From: Streptomyces sp. HSG2
GTDB lineage: Bacteria; Actinomycetota; Actinomycetes; Streptomycetales; Streptomycetaceae
Direction of reading: 5' to 3'
DNA length: 64,000 nt
Assembly (NCBI RefSeq): GCF_016598575.1
Contig: NZ_CP066801.1
Coordinates: 2,232,001 to 2,296,000 of the forward strand
This document shows positions 20,213-28,705 of this stretch, piece after piece. Numbering within the stretch: position 1 is the first letter of the stretch; each line of letters starts with the position of its first letter. The notes beneath the pieces were generated by a model. That model was not told the DNA's origin and searched no databases. It saw only the letters and a program-made list of their open reading frames with translations. A program made the translations under genes and the position numbers.

Positions 20213-20247
20213 CGAACGGGTCGCACGCCTCGCGTGCGGCCCGTTCG
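20213..20247 (+). terminator. ppa terminator hairpin
   Basis: A 16-bp stem (20213-20228 with 20232-20247) with one T-G wobble and a 3-nt loop, 37 bp after the ppa stop. Confidence 0.75.
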
Positions 20248-20316
20248 CGTTCGGGTGCGCATACTGAGGTGAGAGGAGGGCGTGTTCACAGCAGGTCGGC
20301 AGGGAGCGCAACGCAC

Positions 20317-22020
20317 GTGACGGACGCGGAGGACCGCAAGCCACAGTCGGACGAGGCCAGGAGCGCCTTCCGGTATCGGGCCGGGGCCGCGCCGCCGGAC
20401 ACCGAGTCCTCGACGACGTCCGAGTTCGCCGTTCCCGAGGGCTTGGACGTCCGTTCCGATCACGAGTCCGAGATCACCTCGGAGTTCGCCGTCCCGAACG
20501 GTCTGGGCGCGACGCACGCCCGGCAGCCCGAACCGGAGCGGTCGGCGTTCAACCCCCCGAGCACCTATGACGCCCGAAGCGCGCCCCCGGCCTTCACGCC
20601 GGCGAACGGCATCCCGGCGTTGGGGCTGGCCACCGACGCCCCCTGGCAGGACCGGATGCGGGCGATGCTGCGCATGCCGGTGGCCGAGCGCCCCGCTCCG
20701 GAGAAGGAGCAGCGCGAGGAGGACGAGAACGGCCCCGCCGTTCCCCGTGTGCTCGACCTGACGCTCCGCATCGGCGAACTCCTGCTGGCCGGCGGCGAGG
20801 GCGCCGAGGACGTGGAGGCGGCCATGTTCGCCGTGTGTCGCTCCTACGGTCTGGACCGGTGCGAGCCGAACGTCACGTTCACGCTGCTGTCGATCTCGCA
20901 TCAGCCCTCGCTGGTGAAGGACCCGGTGACGGCCTCGCGGACGGTTCGGCGGCGCGGCACCGACTACACGCGACTGGCAGCCGTCTACCGACTGGTGGAC
21001 GACCTCAGCGACCCCGAGCAGCACCTCTCGTTGGAGGACGCCTACGGTCGGTTGGCCGACATCCGCCGGAACCGGCACCCGTACCCCACCTGGGTGCTGA
21101 CCGCCGCGACCGGGCTGCTGGCCGGCTCGGCGTCGGTGCTGGTCGGCGGCGGGCCGACGGTGTTCTTCGCGGCGATGCTGGGGGCGATGCTGGGCGACCG
21201 GCTGGCGTGGTTGCTGTCGGCGCGCGGGCTGCCGGAGTTCTACCAGTTCGCCGTCGCGGCGATGCCACCTGCCGCGATGGGTGTCGCGCTGAACCTGGCG
21301 CACGTCGACGTCAAGGCCTCCGCGGTGATCACCGGTGGCCTCTTCGCCCTGCTGCCCGGTCGCGCGCTGGTGGCGGGCGTGCAGGACGGTCTCACGGGCT
21401 TCTACATCACCGCCTCCGCCCGGCTTCTGGAGGTCATGTACTTCTTCGTCAGCATCGTGGCCGGGGTGCTCGTCCTGCTCTACTTCGGCGTCCAGGTGGG
21501 CGCGGAACTGGCGCCGGACGCGCGGCTGGGCACGGGCGACCAGCCGCCGGCGCAGATCGGCGCCGCCATGCTGCTCTCCCTGGCCTTCGCCGTGCTGCTT
21601 CAGCAGGAACGATCCACCGTCTTGGCCGTCACCTTCAACGGCGGCGTCGCCTGGTGCGTCTTCGGCGCCATGCACTACGCGGGGAACATCTCGCCCGTGG
21701 CCTCGACGGCCGCCGCGGCGGGCCTGGTGGGCCTGTTCGGACAGCTGATGTCGCGGTACCGGTTCGCCTCGGCGCTGCCCTACACCACAGCGGCGATCGG
21801 GCCGCTTCTCCCCGGCTCCGCGGTCTACTTCGGCCTGCTGGGTCTCGCCCAGAGCGAGGTCAACGACGGCATGGCGTCGCTGTCGAAGGCGGTCGCGCTG
21901 GCACTGGCGATCGCGATCGGCGTCAATCTGGGATCGGAGATCTCGCGGCTGTTCCTGAGGCTGCCAGGGGCGGCGAGCGCCGAGGGACGCCGGGCGGCGA
22001 AGCGGACTCGCGGGTTCTGA
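20317..22020 (+). CDS. Threonine/serine exporter family (ThrE, DUF1212) membrane protein
   Basis: A 567-residue protein. Residues 1-140 are a hydrophilic, probably disordered leader. A DUF1212 domain then begins at [26 protein letters not shown] (seen as [17 protein letters not shown]), and about ten membrane segments follow to the C terminus, as in ThrE of Corynebacterium glutamicum, which exports threonine and serine by proton antiport. Both the short DUF1212 half and the DUF3815 half are fused in one chain. The GTG at 20317 has GGAG 10 nt upstream. Substrate in Streptomyces not known. Confidence 0.85.
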   Translation: MTDAEDRKPQSDEARSAFRYRAGAAPPDTESSTTSEFAVPEGLDVRSDHESEITSEFAVPNGLGATHARQPEPERSAFNPPSTYDARSAPPAFTPANGIPALGLATDAPWQDRMRAMLRMPVAERPAPEKEQREEDENGPAVPRVLDLTLRIGELLLAGGEGAEDVEAAMFAVCRSYGLDRCEPNVTFTLLSISHQPSLVKDPVTASRTVRRRGTDYTRLAAVYRLVDDLSDPEQHLSLEDAYGRLADIRRNRHPYPTWVLTAATGLLAGSASVLVGGGPTVFFAAMLGAMLGDRLAWLLSARGLPEFYQFAVAAMPPAAMGVALNLAHVDVKASAVITGGLFALLPGRALVAGVQDGLTGFYITASARLLEVMYFFVSIVAGVLVLLYFGVQVGAELAPDARLGTGDQPPAQIGAAMLLSLAFAVLLQQERSTVLAVTFNGGVAWCVFGAMHYAGNISPVASTAAAAGLVGLFGQLMSRYRFASALPYTTAAIGPLLPGSAVYFGLLGLAQSEVNDGMASLSKAVALALAIAIGVNLGSEISRLFLRLPGAASAEGRRAAKRTRGF

Positions 22021-22041
22021 GCGGGGGCGGGGCGACGCGCG

Positions 22042-22084
22042 ACGCCGACCGGGGGCGGGTCGTCGGCCCGCCCCCGGTCGGCGT
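22042..22084. terminator. Bidirectional terminator between thrE-like and dedA-like genes
   Basis: A perfect 18-bp stem (22042-22059 with 22067-22084) around a 7-nt loop in the 70-bp gap between two convergent genes. Confidence 0.8.
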
Positions 22085-22090
22085 GGGACC

Positions 22091-23137
22091 CTACTGGCCG
22101 CCGTGGGGCTGACGGTGATCCCGTCGGCCGTCGTACGTGGCCCGAGGGTCCTGGTCGCCACGGCCGTCGTGGGGGGCCGATCCGGGCGTCGAGTACGGGC
22201 CGGTGGGGCCGCCGCGGAAGTCCTGACCGGGGTACGGCCCGGGGGCGTGCCAGGTCTCCTGGGCCGGGTGGGGCGCCTGGGCGTGGTGAGGGTCCGGGGG
22301 GGTGTAGGGGTGCGCCGGGGCCTGGCCCGCCTGGGGCGCCCCACCCTCGGGGTGACGCGGCCGGCGGGGCTCCGCCGGCGGGTACGGGGAGCCGTACTCG
22401 TGCGCGTACCGCTCCTGGGAGGGGTCGATGCGGCGGAGTCGGGTCGTCGCGTCGTCCATCACCGGGTAGGGGGCCCGCTCCGACTCGGGCGCCGCGGAGG
22501 GCTCGGCCGCGGCCGCCCGCTTGTTCTTGCTCCGCTCCCGCAGGTACTCGACGATGATCGGCACCACGGAGAGGAAGACGATCAGAATGAGGATCGACTC
22601 GACGTTGGTGCGGATGAGCTCGATCTGGCCGAGCCAGTAGCCCGCGAGGGTGACGCCGGTGCCCCAGAGGATCCCGCCGGTCACGTTGTAGGTGAGGAAG
22701 GTGCGGTACTTCATCCGGCCGGCGCCCGCCGTGATCGGCGCGAAGGTCCGCACGATCGGCACGAAGCGGGCCAGGACGATGGCCTTGGGCCCGTACTTCT
22801 CCATGAAGTCGTGGGCCTTCTCCAGGTTCTCCTGTTTGAAGAGCCGGGAGTTCGGACGGTTGAAGATCTTCGGGCCGAAGACCTTGCCGATCGTGTAGCC
22901 CACCTGGTCGCCGAGGACGGCGGCGAGCACGATCAGCAGGCAGACCAGCCACAGCGGCTGGCTGATGTACTCCCCCTGTGCGACGAACAGCCCCGCGGTG
23001 AACAGCAACGAGTCGCCGGGCAGGAACGCGAAGAACCCGGACTCGGCGAAGACGATCAGCAGGATGCCCGGCAGGCTGAACGTCGAGATCAGATAATCCG
23101 GGCTGAGCCACTCGGGGCCGAGCGCAAGCGTGGTCAC
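22091..23137 (-). CDS. DedA-family (VTT domain) membrane protein
   Basis: A 348-residue protein. Residues 15-215 are a DedA/SNARE-associated domain with ESGFFAFLPGDSLLF, VLGDQVGYTIGK, the signature RFVPIVRTFAPITAGAGRM and TGGILWGTG. DedA proteins act as lipid flippases or carriers for undecaprenyl phosphate and related lipids, and contribute to proton homeostasis. The C-terminal 120 residues are a Pro/His/Gly/Tyr-rich tail. The GTG start has AGGAG 10 nt upstream. Confidence 0.9.
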   Translation of the reverse strand: MTTLALGPEWLSPDYLISTFSLPGILLIVFAESGFFAFLPGDSLLFTAGLFVAQGEYISQPLWLVCLLIVLAAVLGDQVGYTIGKVFGPKIFNRPNSRLFKQENLEKAHDFMEKYGPKAIVLARFVPIVRTFAPITAGAGRMKYRTFLTYNVTGGILWGTGVTLAGYWLGQIELIRTNVESILILIVFLSVVPIIVEYLRERSKNKRAAAAEPSAAPESERAPYPVMDDATTRLRRIDPSQERYAHEYGSPYPPAEPRRPRHPEGGAPQAGQAPAHPYTPPDPHHAQAPHPAQETWHAPGPYPGQDFRGGPTGPYSTPGSAPHDGRGDQDPRATYDGRRDHRQPHGGQ

Positions 23138-23467
23138 GGGACTGTGGCTCCTGGGGCTGGGAGACGGGCGGGGACTGGCTGTCCCAACGTATCAACGCGG
23201 CCCCGGTTCGCCGGGTTCCGTGAATCCCCCCAGGATCGGCTGTGGTTCCGCCGGGCGACCCGCGCGTGGCGCCCGCCACGGGCGTGACCGCGCGCCGGGG
23301 GTTGGCGGCGCGCGCGGCGCGAGTCCGGCGCGTGCGGGCGGGAGGGCCGATGGTGGCGCCCACCGGGCGCCCCGGTGCTGACCGCCGGCATGCCCTCGGG
23401 TCGAGGGGCGTGCCCCGTGCCCCGTGCCCCGTGCCACGGTGTGGCGATCGGGGCACGGGGCAGGAGG
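23138..23467. other. Intergenic region upstream of the dedA-like gene
   Basis: No gene is supported in these 330 bp. The only structure seen is a tandem GTGCCCC heptamer (three perfect copies from 23410) that overlaps the left arm of the hairpin at 23420-23460. The dedA-like promoter must lie in the left half, but no clear hexamers were found. Confidence 0.6.
23420..23460 (-). terminator. Terminator hairpin after the aldehyde dehydrogenase gene
   Basis: CCCCGTGCCCC (23420-23430) pairs perfectly with GGGGCACGGGG (23450-23460) around a 19-nt loop, beginning 8 bp after the stop of the upstream minus-strand gene. The left arm is built from the GTGCCCC repeats. Confidence 0.55.
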
Positions 23468-24928
23468 TCAGAAGGGGAACCGGCTCCGGCCGTGCTGCAC
23501 CGAGATCCACTTCTGTGTGGTGAACGCCTCCAGCATGGCGTCGCCGTTGAGGCGGCCGAGACCGGAGTTCTTCTCCCCGCCGAACGGCACGATCGGCTCG
23601 TCGTGGACGGTGCCGTCGTTGACGTGGAACATGCCGGTCTCCACGCGCTTGGCGAACCGCACCCCCCGTTCGACGTCGGCGGTGTGGACGGCACCGCTCA
23701 GTCCGTAGGCCGAGTCGTTCACCAGGCGGACCGCCTCCTCCTCGCCGTCGAAGGGCACGACGAAGGCGATGGGGCCGAAGACCTCCTGCTGGAGCAGGGC
23801 GGAGTCCGGCGGCAGGTCCGTCAGGACCGACGGTTCCACCAGGTTGCCGGTGACCCGGCCGCGGAGCAGTGCCCTTCCGCCCTCGGCGAGGGCCTGCTCC
23901 ACGACGCCGGAGAGGGATTCGGCCTGCGAGGAGTTGATCACCGGCCCGATGACCGTCTCCGGGTCGCGGGGGTCGCCGGCCTTCAGACCGCGCACCTTGG
24001 CGACGAACTTCTCGGTGAAGGCGTCGGCGATCGAGCGGTCGACCAGCACGCGGTTGGCGGCCATGCAGACCTGACCCTGGTGGATGTAGCGACTGAAGAC
24101 GGCCGCGTCGACCGCGTAGTCGACGTCCGCGTCGTCCAGGACCACCAGGGCGCTGTTGCCGCCCAGCTCCAGCACGGCGCGCTTGAACTGCCGGGCGCAG
24201 AGCGTGGCCACGTGCCGGCCGACCTTGTCCGACCCGGTGAAGGAGATCACCTTGGGGATGGGGTGCTCGACGAAGGCGTCGCCGATCTCGGCGATGTCGG
24301 TGACGACGACGTTGAGCAGACCGGGGGGCAGTCCGGCGTCCTCGAGGATCTTGGCGACCAGGGTGCCGCCGACGATCGGGGTGTTCTGATGAGGCTTGAG
24401 GACGACGCCGTTGCCGAGCGCGAGCGCCGGGGCGACCGACTTCAGCGACAGCAGGAAGGGGAAGTTGAAGGGGCTGATGACCCCGACCACGCCGACCGGC
24501 ATCCGATAGACGCGGTTCTCCTTGCCGGGCACAGGCGAGGGGATGATGCGCCCTTCGGGGCTGAGAGCCAGGTGGATCGCCTCGCGCAGGAACTCCTTGG
24601 CGAGGTGCAGTTCGAAGACGGCCTTCGGACGCGTGCCGCCCAACTCGGCGACGATCGCCTCGACGATCCCCGGCTCGCGCTCCTCGATCAGGCGGAGCGC
24701 CTTCTCGAACACCGCGCGTCGGGCGTAGGGGCTCGTCTCGGCCCAGGCCTTCTGGGCGCGCTCGGCCGCCCGGTAGGCGGCGTCGACCTCGTCGGTGGTG
24801 GCTATGGTCACCGAGGCGAGTTTCTCGCCGTCGTACGGGTCGAAGTCGATGATGTCCCAGGAGCCGCTGCCCGGGCGCCACTCACCGTCGATGTACTGCA
24901 GAGCCAGATCGGTGAAGTACGACGACAT
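23468..24928 (-). CDS. Aldehyde dehydrogenase (NAD(P)+-dependent)
   Basis: A 486-residue enzyme oxidising an aldehyde to its acid. The catalytic Cys is in HQGQVCMAANR and the general-base Glu in VLELGGNSALV. The NAD-binding signature FTGSDKVGR is present, and PFNFPFLLS and EVFGPIAFV are family landmarks. The sequence is closest in feel to benzaldehyde/vanillin-type dehydrogenases, but the substrate cannot be fixed. The ATG at 24928 has GAGGGA 5 nt upstream; an ATG at 24940 would add four residues. Confidence 0.93.
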   Translation of the reverse strand: MSSYFTDLALQYIDGEWRPGSGSWDIIDFDPYDGEKLASVTIATTDEVDAAYRAAERAQKAWAETSPYARRAVFEKALRLIEEREPGIVEAIVAELGGTRPKAVFELHLAKEFLREAIHLALSPEGRIIPSPVPGKENRVYRMPVGVVGVISPFNFPFLLSLKSVAPALALGNGVVLKPHQNTPIVGGTLVAKILEDAGLPPGLLNVVVTDIAEIGDAFVEHPIPKVISFTGSDKVGRHVATLCARQFKRAVLELGGNSALVVLDDADVDYAVDAAVFSRYIHQGQVCMAANRVLVDRSIADAFTEKFVAKVRGLKAGDPRDPETVIGPVINSSQAESLSGVVEQALAEGGRALLRGRVTGNLVEPSVLTDLPPDSALLQQEVFGPIAFVVPFDGEEEAVRLVNDSAYGLSGAVHTADVERGVRFAKRVETGMFHVNDGTVHDEPIVPFGGEKNSGLGRLNGDAMLEAFTTQKWISVQHGRSRFPF

Positions 24929-25073
24929 GTGATCCCTCAATCCCTTGCTGCCGAGGCAGGCGAGCCGACGAAATCCGCGGGCGACGATGATCCCGACCGG
25001 CGCCCGTCGGTTCGACCACGGCGCGGAACCCGATCACCATCGCAGTCTGATGGGACGTCATCGTACTGACGTT

Positions 25074-25934
25074 TCACTGAAGTTGAAGCAGACCCCGAAG
25101 AAGATCACGGCTCTCCTCCGGCCCCGGCCCATCCCGCATCAGTTCGTCGAGCACCCGTTCGTACTGGGCGACGTCCTCCCGCTTGTCGAGGTACAGGGCG
25201 CTGGTGAGCTGCTCCAGGTAGACGACGTCGGAGAGGTCGGACTCGGGGAAGCCGAGGATCGTGAAGGCGCCGCTCTCCCCGGAGTGGCCTCCGAAGCGGA
25301 ACGGCATGACCTGGAGCCGGATGTTGGGGCGCTCGGACATCTCGACCAGGTGCCGCAACTGGCCCCGCATCACCTCGCGGTCACCGTAGGGGCGGCGCAG
25401 CGCGGCCTCGTCGAGGACGACGTGGAACTCCGGGGCGTTCTCCGCGACCAGATGCTTCTGCCGCTCCAGTCGCAGCGCGACGCGACGCTCGACGTCCTCG
25501 TCGGCCGCGTCCCGCATGCCGCGCCGGACGACCGCGCGGGCGTACTCGGCGGTCTGCAGGAGCCCGTGCACGAACTGCACCTCGTAGGCGCGGATCAGCG
25601 AGGCCGCGCCCTCCAGCCCGACGTAGGTGGGGAACCACGTGGGCAGCACGTCCGAGTAGCTGTGCCACCATCCGGCCACGTTGGCCTCCTTGGCCAGGAG
25701 CAACAGGGACGAGCGCTCCTGCCGGTCCGTGATGCCGTACAGCGTCAACAGGTCCTCGACGTCCCTCGTCTTGAAGCTCACCCGACCCAGCTCCATACGG
25801 CTGATCTTCGATTCGGAGGCACGGATGGCGTATCCCGCCGCCTCGCGCGTGATCCCCCGAGCCTCACGCAGTCGCCTGAGTTGTGATCCGAGCAACATCC
25901 GCCGGACCACCGATCCGGGCTCTCCCGCGCTCAC
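25074..25934 (-). CDS. XRE-family regulator with DUF5753 (WhiJ/Scr1-like)
   Basis: A 286-residue protein. The N-terminal helix-turn-helix is GSQLRRLREARGITREAAGYAI / SKISRMELGR (given by its parts). The DUF5753 part follows, with QTAEYARAV, VVLDEAALRRPYG and ERPNIRLQVMPF. Proteins of this class pair with small DUF397 proteins and HATPase proteins; WhiJ represses sporulation genes in S. coelicolor, and the Scr1/Scr2 pair has been described as toxin-antitoxin-like. The GTG at 25934 was chosen for its GGAGG 9 nt upstream. The HATPase gene is divergent and the DUF397 gene lies 950 bp away on the same strand. Confidence 0.9.
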   Translation of the reverse strand: MSAGEPGSVVRRMLLGSQLRRLREARGITREAAGYAIRASESKISRMELGRVSFKTRDVEDLLTLYGITDRQERSSLLLLAKEANVAGWWHSYSDVLPTWFPTYVGLEGAASLIRAYEVQFVHGLLQTAEYARAVVRRGMRDAADEDVERRVALRLERQKHLVAENAPEFHVVLDEAALRRPYGDREVMRGQLRHLVEMSERPNIRLQVMPFRFGGHSGESGAFTILGFPESDLSDVVYLEQLTSALYLDKREDVAQYERVLDELMRDGPGPEESRDLLRGLLQLQ

Positions 25935-26266
25935 GTTCGCCAGCCTCCCCAACCGTCCGTCAGGGTCGGAAGTCTGCCATCAAAACACTTCGAGCAGTAC
26001 TCGCGCGGTTACGGAAACGGAGGCGAGCCAAAGAGAACGCACAGGTTCGCGCAGTAGGTGTCTAAGACCACAGCGCACCGGTGGGGCGGACTCGGTCGGG
26101 AGGGGACATGAAGTGACAGAGAATTTACTCAACAAGCGGTACGCGAGGGTCCATTTCGGTCACGTGCACGTGCATCTGCTCTTGCATCTCCGGTCCGCTT
26201 CCGAAACGATGGGCTCGCACCACCGCGCCGCCTCGCTACGACCGCGAACTCACGGGAGTGCCTCGC
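25935..26266. promoter_or_regulatory. Divergent promoter region between XRE and HATPase genes
   Basis: These 332 bp contain no gene. The region is less GC-rich than its surroundings and includes AATTTACTC, a CACGTGCACGTG palindrome at 26161-26172 and the shared 29-bp element described separately. A GGGAG ribosome site precedes the HATPase ATG. Confidence 0.6.
26163..26210 (+). promoter_or_regulatory. Shared 29-bp element plus -10 upstream of the HATPase gene
   Basis: Bases 26163-26191 match 26 of 29 positions of the minus-strand sequence at 27324-27296 in front of the DUF397 gene. Common parts are CGTGCACGTGCATC, GCTC and TGCATCT, with TGCATC repeated at a 12-bp period. After exactly 13 nt in both cases comes a -10-like hexamer, here AACGAT (26205-26210). 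The position, covering the -35, suggests an activator or repressor site, probably for the XRE-DUF5753 protein encoded alongside. Confidence 0.6.
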
Positions 26267-26773
26267 ATGGGGACGAATGGATCGACCATGCTCGAGCCGT
26301 TACGGCAGGGCCTTCCGCCGCTGGACCCGGCGACCGTCTCGAACGCCGCCTCGCGCGCCCTGCCGCCCTGTCACGAGGCGGTTCGGCTGGCGCGACGCTT
26401 CACCGGGGCCACCCTCGACGGCTGGCGCCTCGACGAGCGCCGCGACGACGTCCGCCTGGTCGTCTCCGAGTTGGTCACCAACGCCCTGCGGCACGCCCTG
26501 TCGGCCGATCCCCGGCACGGGTGTGAGCCTCCCGCGGCGGTGCGGCTGCACCTGCTGCGCTGGCCGGGCCTGTTGGTCTGCGCGGTACGCGACCCGAGCC
26601 AGGAAGGTCCGGTCGCACGGCGGACCGAGGACTTCTCCGCGGAGTCGGGCCGCGGCCTGTTCCTCGTGGAGTCCTTCAGCGACGGCTGGGGCTGGCACCC
26701 GATGACCGGCGGCCCGGGCGGCAAGGTCGTCTGGGCGTCGTTCCGAGTGTCCCGGGGTCGCCCGGCCGGATGA
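26267..26773 (+). CDS. HATPase_c (RsbW-like) ATP-binding regulatory protein
   Basis: A 168-residue protein of the anti-sigma/serine-kinase-like HATPase family that Streptomyces has in many copies. The N box is LVVSELVTNALRHAL, the G1 region VRDPSQEG and the G2 region GRGLFLVESFSDGWG. These proteins rarely have a proven kinase activity. The start at ATG 26267 (MGTNGSTMLEPLRQGLPPLDP, abbreviated) has GGGAG 8 nt upstream and matches the usual N terminus. Together with the XRE and DUF397 neighbours it forms an AbaA/WhiJ-type regulatory locus. Confidence 0.88.
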   Translation: MGTNGSTMLEPLRQGLPPLDPATVSNAASRALPPCHEAVRLARRFTGATLDGWRLDERRDDVRLVVSELVTNALRHALSADPRHGCEPPAAVRLHLLRWPGLLVCAVRDPSQEGPVARRTEDFSAESGRGLFLVESFSDGWGWHPMTGGPGGKVVWASFRVSRGRPAG

Positions 26774-26823
26774 AGCCGCCGGTCGGCGGGGGACCCGGCC
26801 GACCGCGGAGCCGAACCACGTGC

Positions 26824-26874
26824 CCGGCCCCGGCGACCCCCCGATCGACACGACGGGGGGACCACCGGGGCCGG
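26824..26874. terminator. Bidirectional terminator between HATPase and DUF397 genes
   Basis: Outer arms CCGGCCCCGG (26824-26833) and CCGGGGCCGG (26865-26874) enclose an inner CCCCCC/GGGGGG stem. It lies in the 108-bp gap between convergent genes. Confidence 0.65.
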
Positions 26875-26881
26875 ACGCGGT

Positions 26882-27181
26882 TCAGCCGGCGATCAGGTGG
26901 TCGAACTCCCCGTCCTTGACGCCCAGCAGCATCGCCTCGATCTCCGCCCGGGTGTACACCAGCGCCGGGCCCTCCGGGAAACGCGAGTTGCGCATGGCGA
27001 CCTCACCGCCCGGCAGCCGGGCGAACTCGACGCAGGAACCCTGTGAGTTGCTGTGCCGGCTCTTCTGCCAGGCCGCGCCGCGCAGTCTGGTCGCGGCCAC
27101 CCCGTTGCGCGCGCCGGGCACAACGGCCTCGGTGTCGCCCTCCTCGTAGGTGCCACGGGTGTCGTACACGTCGTGGTTCAC
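26882..27181 (-). CDS. DUF397 protein, partner of XRE-DUF5753 regulators
   Basis: A 99-residue protein. The DUF397 core is GAAWQKSRHSNSQGSCVEFARLPGGEVAMRNSRFPEGPALVYTRAEIEAML, seen here as WQKSRHSNSQGSCVEFA, MRNSR and FPEGPALVY followed by an acidic helix. DUF397 proteins bind and modulate the linked XRE-DUF5753 regulator (shown for Scr1/Scr2 and for the whiJ locus). The GTG at 27181 has GGAG 6 nt upstream. Confidence 0.9.
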   Translation of the reverse strand: MNHDVYDTRGTYEEGDTEAVVPGARNGVAATRLRGAAWQKSRHSNSQGSCVEFARLPGGEVAMRNSRFPEGPALVYTRAEIEAMLLGVKDGEFDHLIAG

Positions 27182-27522
27182 TGGTCGCTCCCCGATGCCG
27201 ATGCGCACGGGTACCGGTGCGGGATCGGATCCGCACGGTCCTCGCGCCCCTTGGATGCAGTGGTCAACTGGATCGGATCATAACGCCGTTCGCGTGCAGA
27301 TGCATGAGCGGATGCACGTGCACGCGGCGCGGGCACGCGACTACGGCGCGCTGTGTGAACGTCCTCCCCGGCCGTCTCCGTCACGCCCCGCGCACGGTGG
27401 CGGTCGGTACGGGTAACCCCCGCCCCCCGCGCGCGGGCCGATCGGAACGTCGGAGGCGCCTCGGCCCGACGGCGCCCCTCCAACCGACGTGAGCGTGCCG
27501 CGCGTGGATCCCCGAGGTTCCC
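27182..27522. promoter_or_regulatory. DUF397 promoter region and empty stretch
   Basis: These 341 bp hold the DUF397 leader (about 90 nt), its -10, the shared element and, from about 27330 to 27522, sequence in which I see neither a gene nor a clear signal. Confidence 0.55.
27277..27324 (-). promoter_or_regulatory. Shared 29-bp element plus -10 TATGAT upstream of the DUF397 gene
   Basis: On the minus strand, 27324-27296 carries the second copy of the element found before the HATPase gene (26 of 29 identical, differing at three bases). TATGAT (27282-27277) follows after 13 nt, the same spacing as in the other copy. No standard TTGACA -35 exists; the element occupies that place. Confidence 0.6.
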
Positions 27523-28671
27523 CTAGCCTCGACGACCCCCGAGCGCGCGGGGCGCGGCGACACGGGCGCGATCCGCGGCGTCGGTCCCCGCGACCCAGCC
27601 CGCCTCGTCGTCCACGCCGCGGAGTCTCGTCGCGGTCGCCCGGGGGAACATCCGCTCCACCCGGTCGTCGACCGCGACCTCCCGGGCGGCCCGCACCGGC
27701 AGCGTCCCCCCGTCCTCCGGGTGCGCCGCCCGCGCGACCTCCCGCAGTCGACCCCCGACCCGTCCCGCGTACGCGGCCAGGAACGATCGCCGGAAGGTCT
27801 TGGTCCGCTTGCGCCCACCGGCGCGTTCCACCGCCTCCGCCCGCACCATCGCCGCGTCGGCCTGGACCGACAGCGAGGCGTACAGCAGCTCCACGACCTC
27901 CAGGTCGTGCTCGAAACCGACGACGGTGGAGAACCCGAGGTCCTCCTGCCACACGGCGCGACAGCCGTTGGCGCCCGCGACCGCGTCCAACAACAGCGCC
28001 TTGATCCCCTCATAGGGGGGATCAACACCGACCCGGCGCGCGGTGGGCGCCTCTCCGGCCGGCACCTCGGAACCTGCGAGGCCCGGCGTTTCGAGGCCGT
28101 GACGGGCGATCAGCTCCTGCGCCTTGGCGGTGAGCGCCTCCGCCTCGTCCGGGAAGTCGGTCGCCTCCGCCTTGGCCAACAGGGCGCGGACCCGGGTGAG
28201 GAGTCGGGATTCCGCGGGCCGCCCGGGTCCGCGCCGGGGCCCGTCCCGCCCGTCGCCCTCCAGCGCCTCCAGCACCGGGAGCCGGACCAGCAGGCGGTAC
28301 GACTCCAGGACGACGGTGGCCCGCGAGAAGCGGTCTCCGGCGGCCGGCTCGCCGTCGTGCCGGTCCAGATCGCGCACCTGCGCCGCCCAGCGCTCGCACC
28401 GGGGCACGTCGCCGGGCGCCTGGGCGAGGATCGACTCGACGACCGGCCGCACGTGGCGGTCGCCCAGCTCCCGGCGGACGACCCGGACGACATCGGCGGG
28501 CATCCAGCCGCGCGCCCAGGCGCCGGAGACGAACTCGACGCCTCGACGAAGGAGTTCCGTGTCGGCCGCCGGATCGGCCGCCAGCAGCGACGCGGCGATG
28601 TCGAGACTCGCTTCGGCGGTGTCGTGGAGGGCGAGCCGTAGGGCACGGTCCACGGTGTCGGGCGTACTCAC
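27523..28671 (-). CDS. DUF2786 domain protein
   Basis: A 382-residue protein. A DUF2786 helix pair is visible near residues 158-198: LLTRVRALLAKAEATDFPDEAEALTAKAQELIARH (shown as VRALLAKAEATDFPDEAEALT). The rest is largely helical, with GCRAVWQEDLGFSTVVGFEHDLEVVELLY and KTFRRSFLAAYAGRVGGRL in the C-terminal half, a pattern shared with DUF7168-type regions. Function is unknown. It is divergent from the HTH/Clp-N gene, and the two share an 83-bp region with palindromic operators. Confidence 0.8.
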   Translation of the reverse strand: MSTPDTVDRALRLALHDTAEASLDIAASLLAADPAADTELLRRGVEFVSGAWARGWMPADVVRVVRRELGDRHVRPVVESILAQAPGDVPRCERWAAQVRDLDRHDGEPAAGDRFSRATVVLESYRLLVRLPVLEALEGDGRDGPRRGPGRPAESRLLTRVRALLAKAEATDFPDEAEALTAKAQELIARHGLETPGLAGSEVPAGEAPTARRVGVDPPYEGIKALLLDAVAGANGCRAVWQEDLGFSTVVGFEHDLEVVELLYASLSVQADAAMVRAEAVERAGGRKRTKTFRRSFLAAYAGRVGGRLREVARAAHPEDGGTLPVRAAREVAVDDRVERMFPRATATRLRGVDDEAGWVAGTDAADRARVAAPRALGGRRG

Positions 28672-28705
28672 CCCCCGATGGTGTCACGTCCCCCCCACCG
28701 CCCAC

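Noticed and set aside
21825..24881. A 1,018-codon open frame on the minus strand
   Set aside because: It crosses dedA and aldehyde dehydrogenase in a wrong frame; both true genes have motif support.
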